64,000 nucleotides of DNA from Paludibacter sp. (GTDB lineage Bacteria; Bacteroidota; Bacteroidia; Bacteroidales; Paludibacteraceae): contig JARLGX010000006.1 of NCBI GenBank assembly GCA_031292575.1, forward strand, positions 1 to 64,000, read 5' to 3'. Positions within the stretch are counted from its first letter, which is position 1, and every line of letters begins with the position of its first letter. Shown piece after piece: positions 10,243-17,983 of the stretch. The position numbers and the translations under genes were made by a program. The notes beneath the pieces were generated by a model, which saw only the letters and a program-made list of their open reading frames with translations, was not told where the DNA came from and searched no databases.

Positions 10243-10598
10243 ATAGTAGGTCGGTTTGTCGCTTTTCCCTTGTGGAATGGAGGAAAGTCCGGGCAACGTA
10301 GAGAGCCATATTTCCTAACGGGAAGCTGTTTGTGAGAGCAGAGTAGCGTAACAGAAAATAACCGCTCCGACTTGTTGGAGTAAGGGTGAAAAGGTGAGGT
10401 AAAAGCTCACCGGGTCCACTGGCAACATTGGATGCCGTACGTCTTATGGGTTGCAAGATCACGTATACCGACGCATGTAGGGTTTCTCGCCCGATGTCGG
10501 GGGGTAGATCGCTAAAGGCAAATGGAAACATTTGTTCGAGATAAATGACAAACGCTTTGTGCAAACAAAGTACAGAACCCGGCTTACAGACCTGCTAT
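10243..10598 (+). ncRNA. rnpB: RNase P RNA, bacterial type A
   Basis: The signature GAGGAAAGTCCGGGC is present near 10277, with ACAGAA and the closing CCCGGCTTACAGACCTG near the 3' end. The 5' segment ATAGTAGGTC pairs with GACCTGCTAT at the 3' end (one G-U pair), forming helix P1. Length, about 356 nt, fits the family. A run of ten T residues follows. This RNA is the catalytic subunit that matures the 5' ends of tRNAs. Confidence 0.95.
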
Positions 10599-10641
10599 TT
10601 TTTTTTTGAAATTTCAGTCCAATAATATACCAAGATTCTTT

Positions 10642-11967
10642 ATGTCTAGACTTGTTGCAGCCATAGTTCGATTGTATAATTTCTTTCGATACGACATTTG
10701 GAAGATAACCGAATTAGAATTATCCCGAACCCGGCGCTTTGTTTATCGTTTATTCAAAACGATTATTCTGGCTACACGAGGATTTATTCAGGATGATTTA
10801 AATATCAAAGCTTCGGCACTCACCTACTCTATTTTATTAGCCATCATTCCTTTGTTCGCACTTATCATAGCAATTGGAAAAGGCTTTGGCGTAGAAAAAC
10901 TGATTGAAAATTCGCTACAGGATACTTTTATTGGTCAGGATGATATGACTGACATTGTAATGGGATTTATAGAAAGATATTTGCAAACCTCCCAACATGG
11001 TCTTTTTATTGGAATTGGTTTGTTTATATTGTTTTGGTCAGTTATGAGTTTTTTCAGAAAAGTTGAAAAGTCATTTAATAGCATTTGGCAAGTAAAAAAA
11101 TCAAGAACATTTATTCGCCAATTTACAACTTATTTTTCGGGAGTACTTATTATTCCATTGTTAATTGTTTTTTCCAGTGGACTTTCAATTTATGTTAGTG
11201 CCGCCCTAAAACAATCCTTTGTGTATGAGGTATTGAGTCCGCTATTGCGATTTGGTGTAAAATTTATTCCTTATATTATAAATTGGATTGTATTCACTAT
11301 TATGTATATAGTGATACCAAATACCAAAGTCCGGTTGCACAATGCCCTCACAGCCGGTATTATTGCAGGTACAGCCTATCAACTATTTCAAATGATATAT
11401 ATTGACAGCCAGGTTTACTTATCTCGCTATAATGTGGTGTACGGAAGTTTTGCTGCTATTCCTTTATTGCTACTTTGGCTACAAATTTCGTGTTTGATAG
11501 TGTTATTAGGTGCCGAAATTTCCTATGTTTCTCAAAATATACTCAATTTTGAATATGAAATTGACACAAAAAACATCAGTACCCGTTATAAAAATTTTTT
11601 AACTCTATTTATTACTTACGTTATTGTAAAACGATTTGAAGAACAAAAACCCGCACTTACATCTGGTCAAATTGCGGCAAAATATAAACTGCCGATTAGA
11701 ATAGTAACAATGCTTATTTCAGAGTTAGTAGATGTGTCAATCCTAATTGAAAGCTACAACGAAAATACAAAAGTAAAAACCTATTTGCCGGCATTTGACA
11801 TTAATTATCTTACGGTTAATATGCTATTTACAAGACTTGAAATGCAGGGTTCCGAAATGTTTTTGAGTAATAAGCATGAGCTATTAGATTCATTTTGGGA
11901 AAGAACATTGATTTTAAACCAACGATTCGAAAACCAATCCAGGGAAATTCTGGTAAAAGACATTTAG
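10642..11967 (+). CDS. YihY/virulence factor BrkB family membrane protein
   Basis: The protein has five to six membrane segments, the family block IKASALTYSILLAIIPLFALII and the late motif YGSFAAIPLLLLWLQISCLIVLLGAE. It is an inner-membrane protein of unknown role; the old name 'ribonuclease BN' is not supported. A soluble winged-helix-like C-terminal tail of about 120 residues follows the membrane region. The frame stays open to a TTG at 10606, but that start lies in the T run of rnpB, so the ATG at 10642 (MSRLVAAIVRLYNFF) is preferred, giving about 441 residues. The tight spacing to rnpB suggests read-through expression or a promoter within rnpB. Confidence 0.88.
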   Translation: MSRLVAAIVRLYNFFRYDIWKITELELSRTRRFVYRLFKTIILATRGFIQDDLNIKASALTYSILLAIIPLFALIIAIGKGFGVEKLIENSLQDTFIGQDDMTDIVMGFIERYLQTSQHGLFIGIGLFILFWSVMSFFRKVEKSFNSIWQVKKSRTFIRQFTTYFSGVLIIPLLIVFSSGLSIYVSAALKQSFVYEVLSPLLRFGVKFIPYIINWIVFTIMYIVIPNTKVRLHNALTAGIIAGTAYQLFQMIYIDSQVYLSRYNVVYGSFAAIPLLLLWLQISCLIVLLGAEISYVSQNILNFEYEIDTKNISTRYKNFLTLFITYVIVKRFEEQKPALTSGQIAAKYKLPIRIVTMLISELVDVSILIESYNENTKVKTYLPAFDINYLTVNMLFTRLEMQGSEMFLSNKHELLDSFWERTLILNQRFENQSREILVKDI

Positions 11968-11980
11968 TTCGATGACATAT

Positions 11981-12025
11981 AAAAAGAGCTATTACTAATG
12001 AAAGTAATAGCTCTTTGTTCTTTTT
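11981..12025. terminator. Bidirectional terminator between yihY-like gene and S9 peptidase
   Basis: A 14-bp perfect stem (AAAGAGCTATTACT / AGTAATAGCTCTTT) with flanking A and T runs lies between convergent genes. Confidence 0.85.
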
Positions 12026-12038
12026 GATTTTTAGTATT

Positions 12039-14108
12039 TTAGTAAGCTTCGTTTTTTACCATCTTGTTCACATCATAAGGAGCGGGGTCACCACCCAGGT
12101 ATTTATGAAACCAATCGAGATGGGCATCGTAATATAGCGGCATTGATTTGACCGTATTTGGCCAGTGTCCGTCATTTTTCAGAATAATCAAACGGGATGG
12201 AATTCCCAGGGTTTGAAGTGTAGTAAAATACTGAATGCTTTGTGTATAAGGAACACGGAAATCAAGCTGTCCGGTAATAATCAATGTTGGAGTTGCAAAA
12301 TTTTTTACATATTCTGATGGTGAAAATTTCTTATACAAATCCGAATTCCAGGGTTGTCCTTTCAAATCAAAGTTTGGAAACCAAATTTCTTCGGTCGATC
12401 CCCACATAGAACGTAAGTCATAAAGTCCCATCATAGAAGCCAAACATTTAAACCGCTTTGTGTTAGCCTGAAACCAGTTCATCATATAACCACCGTACGA
12501 CCAACCCATTGCTCCCATACGGGTAGAATCAATATATGATAAATTTGCAAGAGCATCAGTTACCTTCATCAAATCAAAAAAAGGTTTACCTCCCCAGTCT
12601 CCGGAAATTTCGCGCGTGTAATCCTGTCCATAGCCTGTTGATCCATGTGGATTAGCATAAGCTACTACATAACCGGCTCCCGGATAAACCTGCCAATCTC
12701 CTCTAAATGAATTCATCCACTGACTTTGCGGCCCTCCATGAACGTTTAACACCAACGGATATTTTTTAGTTGGATCAAAATTATGGGGTTTCACAATAAA
12801 AACTTCTTCTTTTATATTATCAGCACCATTCACCCACACCGTATCAACCGGACGAATATCAACCGTATTCTCCAATTCACGATTCAGGTCAGTCAACTCT
12901 GAAACTTTACCGTTAGACAGTTTCATCCTGTACAATTCAGTTGGTTTTTCGACTGAATTAGCAGCATAATAAAGATGCCCTTGGTTGTCAGTATCAAATC
13001 CGTAAATTGTTTTTTCACCTGTCACTGCTGTTATTTTCTTTGAAGCAATGTCAATCTGATAAACAGGTTGATTTCCTGTTACTTCAGCCTCAAAATATAT
13101 TGATTTGGAATCAGCATTCCATTTAAAATCATCAATCCAATTGTTGAACGACTCAGTAATGATTTTCGATTCACTAGTTTGCCTGTCGTACAAAGCAATT
13201 CGGAACAAATCAGATTCATACCCCGGAATAACTTGTTTTCGGTAAGCTATGTATTTTCCATCAGGCGAATAGATAGGTGAACCATCCCAGGCTTCATTAT
13301 CTTTCGTAATATTGACAGACTTTCCTCCGGTGACAGGCACTAAAAAAAGATCTGAATTAGTTGTGGCCTCAGGATGCACAGTATGGTTTGATACATAACA
13401 AAGCTCTTTACTGTCGGGAGAAAAATTATACCCAATACCGCCACCCAACATAAATGTAGGCGAAACAAATTCTCCTGGGGTAACATCAGTATACGATTTC
13501 TTTTCGATATTATAAATGATAATATGCGAAAATTTTCCTGCTGCATATTCAGTCCAGTGTCTGAAAAGTAAATGATCTGCCACATAAGCCTGCACAGGTC
13601 CGTTGTTGGCCAATGAATCGGTTAATGCATTGGATTTACTATCGGCTCCACATTCTGGGTAAACTTCTGAGGTAAAGGCTATCAATTTATTGTCTGGCGA
13701 AACAACTGGATCGGAGACTCCCATGGAGAAATTTGTAACTTGAATTGACTGACCCTTGTCAAATATATAATGAAATACCTGACTTGTACCTGATACAATT
13801 GATACATAATACAATCCCCTATTGTCGTTGGTCCAGTGAGGATCAAAAATGCTTTTTTCTCCATTGGTAATCTGCTTCATATTATTACCATTGGCATCCA
13901 TAACATAAATCTCCGTAGTAGATTTACCCTTAGGCATATCATCATTTGTAACTGTAAATGCCAAATGTTTTCCATCTGGAGAAATCACCGGTGCTCCAAC
14001 ATAATGTATCTTGTACAGATCGGCAATTCTAAAAGCTGTTTTTTGGGAAAAAATTGCTTCTGACGATACAAATAAGATAATCAAAAATAAATAAAAGCTT
14101 TTCTTCAT
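12039..14108 (-). CDS. Exported S9 family prolyl oligopeptidase
   Basis: The 689-residue protein has an N-terminal signal peptide (YLFLIILFVSSEAIFSQ), a WD40/PD40-like beta-propeller with several SPDGKHLAF-type repeats, and a C-terminal alpha/beta-hydrolase domain. The catalytic triad is visible as GWSYGGYMM (Ser, about residue 536), GQLDFRVPYTQS (Asp, about 614) and NDGHWP (His, about 645). The layout matches secreted dipeptidyl-peptidase/acylaminoacyl-peptidase enzymes of Bacteroidetes (DPP5-like), which trim oligopeptides in the periplasm. Exact specificity is not readable. The gene is monocistronic. Confidence 0.92.
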   Translation of the reverse strand: MKKSFYLFLIILFVSSEAIFSQKTAFRIADLYKIHYVGAPVISPDGKHLAFTVTNDDMPKGKSTTEIYVMDANGNNMKQITNGEKSIFDPHWTNDNRGLYYVSIVSGTSQVFHYIFDKGQSIQVTNFSMGVSDPVVSPDNKLIAFTSEVYPECGADSKSNALTDSLANNGPVQAYVADHLLFRHWTEYAAGKFSHIIIYNIEKKSYTDVTPGEFVSPTFMLGGGIGYNFSPDSKELCYVSNHTVHPEATTNSDLFLVPVTGGKSVNITKDNEAWDGSPIYSPDGKYIAYRKQVIPGYESDLFRIALYDRQTSESKIITESFNNWIDDFKWNADSKSIYFEAEVTGNQPVYQIDIASKKITAVTGEKTIYGFDTDNQGHLYYAANSVEKPTELYRMKLSNGKVSELTDLNRELENTVDIRPVDTVWVNGADNIKEEVFIVKPHNFDPTKKYPLVLNVHGGPQSQWMNSFRGDWQVYPGAGYVVAYANPHGSTGYGQDYTREISGDWGGKPFFDLMKVTDALANLSYIDSTRMGAMGWSYGGYMMNWFQANTKRFKCLASMMGLYDLRSMWGSTEEIWFPNFDLKGQPWNSDLYKKFSPSEYVKNFATPTLIITGQLDFRVPYTQSIQYFTTLQTLGIPSRLIILKNDGHWPNTVKSMPLYYDAHLDWFHKYLGGDPAPYDVNKMVKNEAY

Positions 14109-14369
14109 TGTTATTCGTTTTTATAAAAGAATAAAAGATAAAACGTTTAAAACAAACAAGATATCCTTCATTCAAATTGATATTATTGTTAATTTAATTT
14201 TCAAATCAAAATTAAAAACATGAATCTTCTACAAAAATAGCAATTTAACCTCAATTTAGACAATTACTTTTCGAATGAAACCCTTATTTAGCTTTAATAT
14301 ATATTTTTGTATATTTATTTAAATATTTTGCAAATATAAATTTACATGAAGTAGATATTGATAAAATAA
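14109..14369. other. AT-rich intergenic region upstream of S9 peptidase
   Basis: This AT-rich stretch contains the S9 peptidase promoter region on the - strand. I see no ORF, RNA gene or strong hairpin in it. Confidence 0.4.
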
Positions 14370-14406
14370 AAACAGGAGACAGCCTATTGCTAGACAGTCT
14401 CCTGTA
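14370..14406 (-). terminator. Terminator of the ffs-tRNA-Thr transcript
   Basis: ACAGGAGAC and GTCTCCTGT arms form a stem directly downstream of tRNA-Thr on the - strand, followed by a T-rich run on that strand. Confidence 0.75.
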
Positions 14407-14411
14407 TGGTG

Positions 14412-14485
14412 AGCCTCTTGTCGGATTCGAACCAACGACCCCGAGATTACAAATCACGTGCTCTGGCCAACTGAGCTAAAGAGGC
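14412..14485 (-). tRNA. tRNA-Thr (anticodon TGT)
   Basis: The 74-nt cloverleaf has a 7-bp acceptor stem (GCCTCTT / AAGAGGC), D-arm TAGCTCAGTTGGCCAGAGCA, anticodon loop TTTGTAA and T-loop GGTTCGAATCC. No 3' CCA is encoded. It lies 4 nt behind the SRP RNA and should be co-transcribed with it. Confidence 0.95.
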
Positions 14486-14489
14486 AAGT

Positions 14490-14586
14490 GGGTAAGCCCC
14501 CTACATCGCACCGCTACGACCTTTTACCCTTGCTGCGGTCAAGCCCTGGGGGAGTTCAAAGGGAGCTGGTCGTGTAGGACTTACCC
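14490..14586 (-). ncRNA. ffs: Small SRP RNA (4.5S RNA)
   Basis: On the - strand the RNA folds into one long hairpin: GGGTAAG pairs with CTTACCC at the ends, CCTACA with TGTAGG, and CGACC with GGTCG. The Ffh-binding region reads CCCAGG...GCAGCAAGGGTA, and the descending strand contains GGTGCGATGTAG, as in other bacterial 4.5S RNAs. Its apex reads GGCTTGACC instead of the usual GGAA tetraloop region. It is the RNA core of the signal recognition particle. The 3' end is only 4 nt from tRNA-Thr, so RNase P cleavage of the joint transcript probably defines it. Confidence 0.88.
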
Positions 14587-14590
14587 GGCA

Positions 14591-14598
14591 CAAAAGTA
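14591..14598 (-). promoter_or_regulatory. -7 promoter element of ffs
   Basis: On the - strand TACTTTTG lies 5-7 bases before the GGG that opens the SRP RNA stem. Confidence 0.65.
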
Positions 14599-14699
14599 CT
14601 GCTTTTTACTGAATTTACAATGCTCGATCAACATATTTTTTACATAAAGTCCCTACACGATTCATTTTCAGAAATCTATTAATAAAAAAACTTTCAAAA

Positions 14700-14729
14700 C
14701 AAAAAAAACCGGGACTTAAAAAGCCCCGG
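14700..14729 (-). terminator. Terminator of DUF4465 gene
   Basis: CCGGGGCTT, an AAA-size loop and AAGTCCCGG (one mismatch) are followed by eight T residues on the - strand. Confidence 0.85.
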
Positions 14730-14780
14730 CGAAAAGTATGAAATGCAAATATTATGGCAGATAAAGGCAGAAATTCATAC

Positions 14781-15497
14781 TTATTTTGTAGTTATTGTTT
14801 GAGTGAAATCAATATTATCTATGCACGCATAAGTAGGTGTATTAATCCAACCGGCCGTTTTATCAGTTGAATCAAAGGTAAAAGTAACTAAATCAACCTG
14901 CCCTAAAGCACTTAGGTCTACTTTTTCCCATGTTTTCAGAATTGTGCTTTTGCCATTTCTAAAATCCGCTAAATAAACATCAATGCTTCCGGTTTGTGCA
15001 TTTCCTTTGTAACCTTTTATAATAACTTTAAACCAATCACCCGATGCAAATTTTTTACTAAAATTGCTTCCATTTTTGATGTCGTGATATGCATAAGTGG
15101 AGTTAGTGATGTATAAACTCTTAATTGTATAATAATCGAAAGTTTTTGGAATTGAAATTGCCGCAGAATCATAAGCAATTGCAAATTTTTTAGAACCTAA
15201 CGCTCCTGAAGCGGCAATTACGCTGTATTGGTTTGCATAACCAGTTGTTACACTGTCAGTTTTAGATGAACATGAAAACCCAGTCCATGAAGCCCAACTG
15301 GCATTATAACTATTCATAAAAGTTGAATTTCCAGAAATAAAAGAACCAGTTAAGTCTGAACCATTCCAAATACTATCGGAATTCAACGTCACATTTTCAA
15401 AATCTACAACGGTAGTTTGTACATTATTTTCATTCTGACACGATGTAAATACAAGTCCAAATAGACTCACAGCTAAAATTAATTTACTAGTTTTCAT
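14781..15497 (-). CDS. DUF4465 lipoprotein, cobalamin-riboswitch controlled
   Basis: The 238-residue protein has a lipoprotein signal peptide with lipobox FTSC (MKTSKLILAVSLFGLVFTSC), so it should be lipid-anchored, possibly surface-exposed. The body contains the DUF4465 hallmarks: DFENVTLNSDSIWNGSD, WASWTGFSCSSKTD, NSTYAYHDIKNG and WEKVDLSALGQVD. The function of DUF4465 is not firmly established; family members occur at cobalamin-transport loci. Here the link to B12 is direct, because a complete cobalamin riboswitch precedes the gene on the same strand. No TonB receptor or BtuG-like gene is adjacent. A role in cobalamin capture is inferred. Confidence 0.85.
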   Translation of the reverse strand: MKTSKLILAVSLFGLVFTSCQNENNVQTTVVDFENVTLNSDSIWNGSDLTGSFISGNSTFMNSYNASWASWTGFSCSSKTDSVTTGYANQYSVIAASGALGSKKFAIAYDSAAISIPKTFDYYTIKSLYITNSTYAYHDIKNGSNFSKKFASGDWFKVIIKGYKGNAQTGSIDVYLADFRNGKSTILKTWEKVDLSALGQVDLVTFTFDSTDKTAGWINTPTYACIDNIDFTQTITTK

Positions 15498-15663
15498 TTT
15501 TTAAATTATTGATTATTAAATATATAAATTTGAATTGACAAAATACAAAATGTCAATGCTTGGATTAATAAATAATAACAATACAACATGAAGAATAAGT
15601 ACGCACGGATGTGTCCCAACTCTTTTTGCTATTAATCCCGAAAGCAAAAACAAAAAAAATAAA

Positions 15664-15908
15664 ATTGGCAGGTCTTCTGACTTACTCCCGTCTTTGAACG
15701 CCTTCCCGTATTCAGTTTGCAGCTATCAGTTTTCAGCTATCAGTTTTTTAAGACTGTATCTGTTCACTGTTCACTGTTCACCGAAAAAATCAGTGGCAAA
15801 AGTGTTGTTCAAAACGTTGAAATGGAGCTTACAGCAGCGGGTACTGTTCCGGAATTTGACCGGATTCCCTTTTATTGAAACAATGATGATTGTTTCAATA
15901 CCAAAATC
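15664..15908 (-). promoter_or_regulatory. Cobalamin riboswitch
   Basis: Read on the - strand, the B12 box AGTCAGAAGACCTGCC is at 15682-15667. The core elements are AAAAGGGAATCCGGT with its pairing partner TTCCGGAACAG, ACCCGCTGCTGTAAG, GCCACTG (15797-15791) and GGGAAGGCG. A perfect 10-bp hairpin (TTGAAACAAT / ATTGTTTCAA, 15898-15875) opens the 5' side. Between GCCACTG and GGGAAGGCG the aptamer carries an insert of 7-bp tandem repeats. The aptamer lies about 170 nt before the DUF4465 gene, with a GCAAAAA hairpin (about 15622-15655) as a possible expression platform. Riboswitches of this class lower expression when adenosylcobalamin or related cobalamins are abundant. Confidence 0.92.
15720..15780. 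repeat. Heptameric tandem repeats inside the riboswitch
   Basis: On the + strand AGCTATC AGTTTTC AGCTATC AGTTTTT (7-bp frame) is followed after a short gap by TGTTCAC three times in tandem. Both arrays lie in the peripheral loop of the cobalamin aptamer, outside its conserved core. Confidence 0.75.
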
Positions 15909-15913
15909 AGCTG

Positions 15914-15921
15914 CAAAAGTA
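15914..15921 (-). promoter_or_regulatory. -7 promoter element of riboswitch transcript
   Basis: On the - strand TACTTTTG lies just upstream of the riboswitch 5' hairpin, which places the start of transcription near 15908. Confidence 0.6.
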
Positions 15922-16196
15922 CAAAAAAAGATTATCAAGTATTCATCCACAAATATAAATTTTTGAACAAATTTTGTATATGATTGATTTTAAAATATTT
16001 AAACACTTAAAATGAATTTATTATAATAAAATGTAAATTATTACTACAACTACAATTTAAAGTCATTATTCAAGTTTAATCGATATTAACTATAGAAACT
16101 TATTATTTATTCTTCTAATGAATAAATTCAAATTTACACTAGCTAAACATAATCATATAAATAACAACAAAATATATATGCTAAAAAAAAATATCC
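15922..16196. other. AT-rich intergenic region
   Basis: This divergent, very AT-rich region lies between the riboswitch promoter and the next + strand gene. I see no ORF or stable hairpin. Confidence 0.4.
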
Positions 16197-16607
16197 ATGA
16201 AAAAAATTCTTTTTTTATTTATAACAGCATTAATAGTGGTATCGTGCGATGATACATCAAAAGATATTCAACTTAAAACATTAAATTTCACTGTTAATAA
16301 TACCAGTTGGATTGAAAACACTGACTCAGCCGGTTTAAACAGATATTACAGTTGTCATATTGCAATTCCCGAGATTACATCAACAGTATTTAGTGGAGGA
16401 ACAGTAACATCGTACATTGCATTTACTAATCCAAATTCGTTGGAAACACTCCCTTATGTCCGTCATTATCAAAATGCAGCAGGAGCATTGTGGACACAAA
16501 CAATTGATTTTGACTATTCAGTTGGTGGAGTAAATATTTATGTTACTAATTCCGACTTTGTTGTTGACCCACCTTCAACTATGAGTTTTAGATTTGTAAT
16601 TATCTAA
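16197..16607 (+). CDS. Small lipoprotein of unknown function
   Basis: The 136-residue product has a lipoprotein signal peptide (MKKILFLFITALIVVSCDD, lipobox VVSC), so it should be membrane-anchored outside the cytoplasm. The mature part is beta-rich and contains a WIENTDSAGLNRYYSCHIAIPEIT stretch that, in my recollection, resembles short Bacteroidetes lipoproteins without assigned role. It ends in MSFRFVII. It is monocistronic and followed by a strong terminator. No function is proposed. Confidence 0.7.
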   Translation: MKKILFLFITALIVVSCDDTSKDIQLKTLNFTVNNTSWIENTDSAGLNRYYSCHIAIPEITSTVFSGGTVTSYIAFTNPNSLETLPYVRHYQNAAGALWTQTIDFDYSVGGVNIYVTNSDFVVDPPSTMSFRFVII

Positions 16608-16627
16608 CAATAATTTAAGTGATATAA

Positions 16628-16670
16628 AAAAAGGTGCTCGAAATAAAATTCTGGCACCTTTTGTTTTTTT
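16628..16670 (+). terminator. Intrinsic terminator after small lipoprotein gene
   Basis: AAAGGTGC and GCACCTTT arms enclose a 16-nt loop and are followed by TTGTTTTTTT. Confidence 0.8.
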
Positions 16671-16712
16671 ACACTCCTTTGCATGTTTGTAGCAAAATAG
16701 AATAAAAAGCTG

Positions 16713-16720
16713 TATTTTTG
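16713..16720 (+). promoter_or_regulatory. -7 promoter element of methyltransferase gene
   Basis: TATTTTTG matches TAnnTTTG and lies 20 bases before the ATG at 16741. Confidence 0.5.
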
Positions 16721-16740
16721 AAACAAATTACAAAACTTAC

Positions 16741-17916
16741 ATGAACAAGGAAACCAGACAATTTATTACCGAAAACATCAATGCAGATATTCACCACCTG
16801 GCTCTGCAATCTGCACGTTTTCCACTTGTAGACATGCCTTTGGTTATCCGCCAAATTAATGGAAAACAGAAAATTAAATCAAAAGTTCCCTTGTTTTACA
16901 ATACCGAAGATGTTCTCTACCCTGCACAACTATCATTAGAGCAATCTTCGTCAGAATCAACAGCTAAATATAAATCAACTCTTTGCGAAGGCAAAACACT
17001 TACTGATCTCACAGGTGGATTTGGAGTAGATTGTTTCTTTATGTCCATAAACTTTGAAGATGTTAGTTATGTTGAACGCCAAGAAGAATTGTGCGTTTTG
17101 ACAACACATAATTTCAACATTCTGAAAAGAGATCACATTCGGATTATTAATTCTGATGCAGAGAAATATCTTTCAGAAATGGAACATGTTGACTGGATAT
17201 TTATTGATCCTGCACGAAGAAATTCAAGTGGCAATAAAGTTGTATTACTTTCGGATTGCGAACCAGATGTTTCAGTATTATCAACACTTTTGCTTGAAAA
17301 AGCCAGTCATGTAATGCTCAAACTTTCACCCATGATGGATATAACTGCTGCAGTTCGTGAATTACCAACTACTTCCGAGGTGCATATTGTAAGTACAGAT
17401 AATGAATGTAAGGAAATTTTACTTATACTGCAACAAACTGCACCCAAAAGTTTATTGATAAAAGCCGTAAATATTAATAAGAAAAATGAAAATCAGTTTT
17501 TTGAATATGATTTAAATGAAGAAATCAATGCCTCAGCTTCATATACTTCAAACATCGAAAGATATCTCTATGAACCTAATACATCACTAATGAAAAGTGG
17601 TGCATTCAAAATAATTTGTAGTAGATTTGACTTATATAAATTACACAATAATACACACTTATACACATCAACTAAATTATTACTTCAATTTCCAGGAAGA
17701 ATTTTTGAAGTTAAAAAAATGTGGGGAAACTCCAAAAATGAATTGAAAGAACTCACTGAAAAAACACCCAAAGCAAATATCAGTACGCGTAATTATCCTC
17801 AGACAGTGGACGAACTGAGAAAAAAACTAAAGATTAAAGAAGGTGGTGATATTTATTTATTTGCATGTACATTGGTCAATGAAAAAAAAGTGATTCTAGA
17901 ATGTAAGAAATGTTGA
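16741..17916 (+). CDS. Class I SAM-dependent methyltransferase, PG_1098/THUMP-like type
   Basis: The 391-residue protein carries the SAM-binding motif TDLTGGFGVDCFF near residue 85 and the catalytic-loop-like motif DWIFIDPARR near residue 152, then LLEKASHVMLKLSPMMDI. Its C-terminal third, ending in a THUMP-like domain, matches the Bacteroidetes PG_1098 family. The DPAR motif in place of DPPY suggests RNA or nucleic acid as substrate; the exact target is unknown. The gene has its own promoter and a single-gene layout. Confidence 0.85.
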   Translation: MNKETRQFITENINADIHHLALQSARFPLVDMPLVIRQINGKQKIKSKVPLFYNTEDVLYPAQLSLEQSSSESTAKYKSTLCEGKTLTDLTGGFGVDCFFMSINFEDVSYVERQEELCVLTTHNFNILKRDHIRIINSDAEKYLSEMEHVDWIFIDPARRNSSGNKVVLLSDCEPDVSVLSTLLLEKASHVMLKLSPMMDITAAVRELPTTSEVHIVSTDNECKEILLILQQTAPKSLLIKAVNINKKNENQFFEYDLNEEINASASYTSNIERYLYEPNTSLMKSGAFKIICSRFDLYKLHNNTHLYTSTKLLLQFPGRIFEVKKMWGNSKNELKELTEKTPKANISTRNYPQTVDELRKKLKIKEGGDIYLFACTLVNEKKVILECKKC

Positions 17917-17983
17917 TTACCAAACAGTTATTTGGGAAGCAAAATTGCTATAGCAATTGTTTTAAATATTATTTCTGTTTAAT

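Noticed and set aside
10148-10564. 138-codon ORF on the - strand
   Set aside because: It is antisense to RNase P RNA, whose conserved structure explains the sequence.
15720-15780. Possible CRISPR array
   Set aside because: Units are 7 bp, directly adjacent and without spacers; no cas gene is present.
15694-15966. 90-codon ORF on the + strand
   Set aside because: It lies on the opposite strand of the cobalamin riboswitch and is made largely of repeat sequence; no protein family is recognisable.
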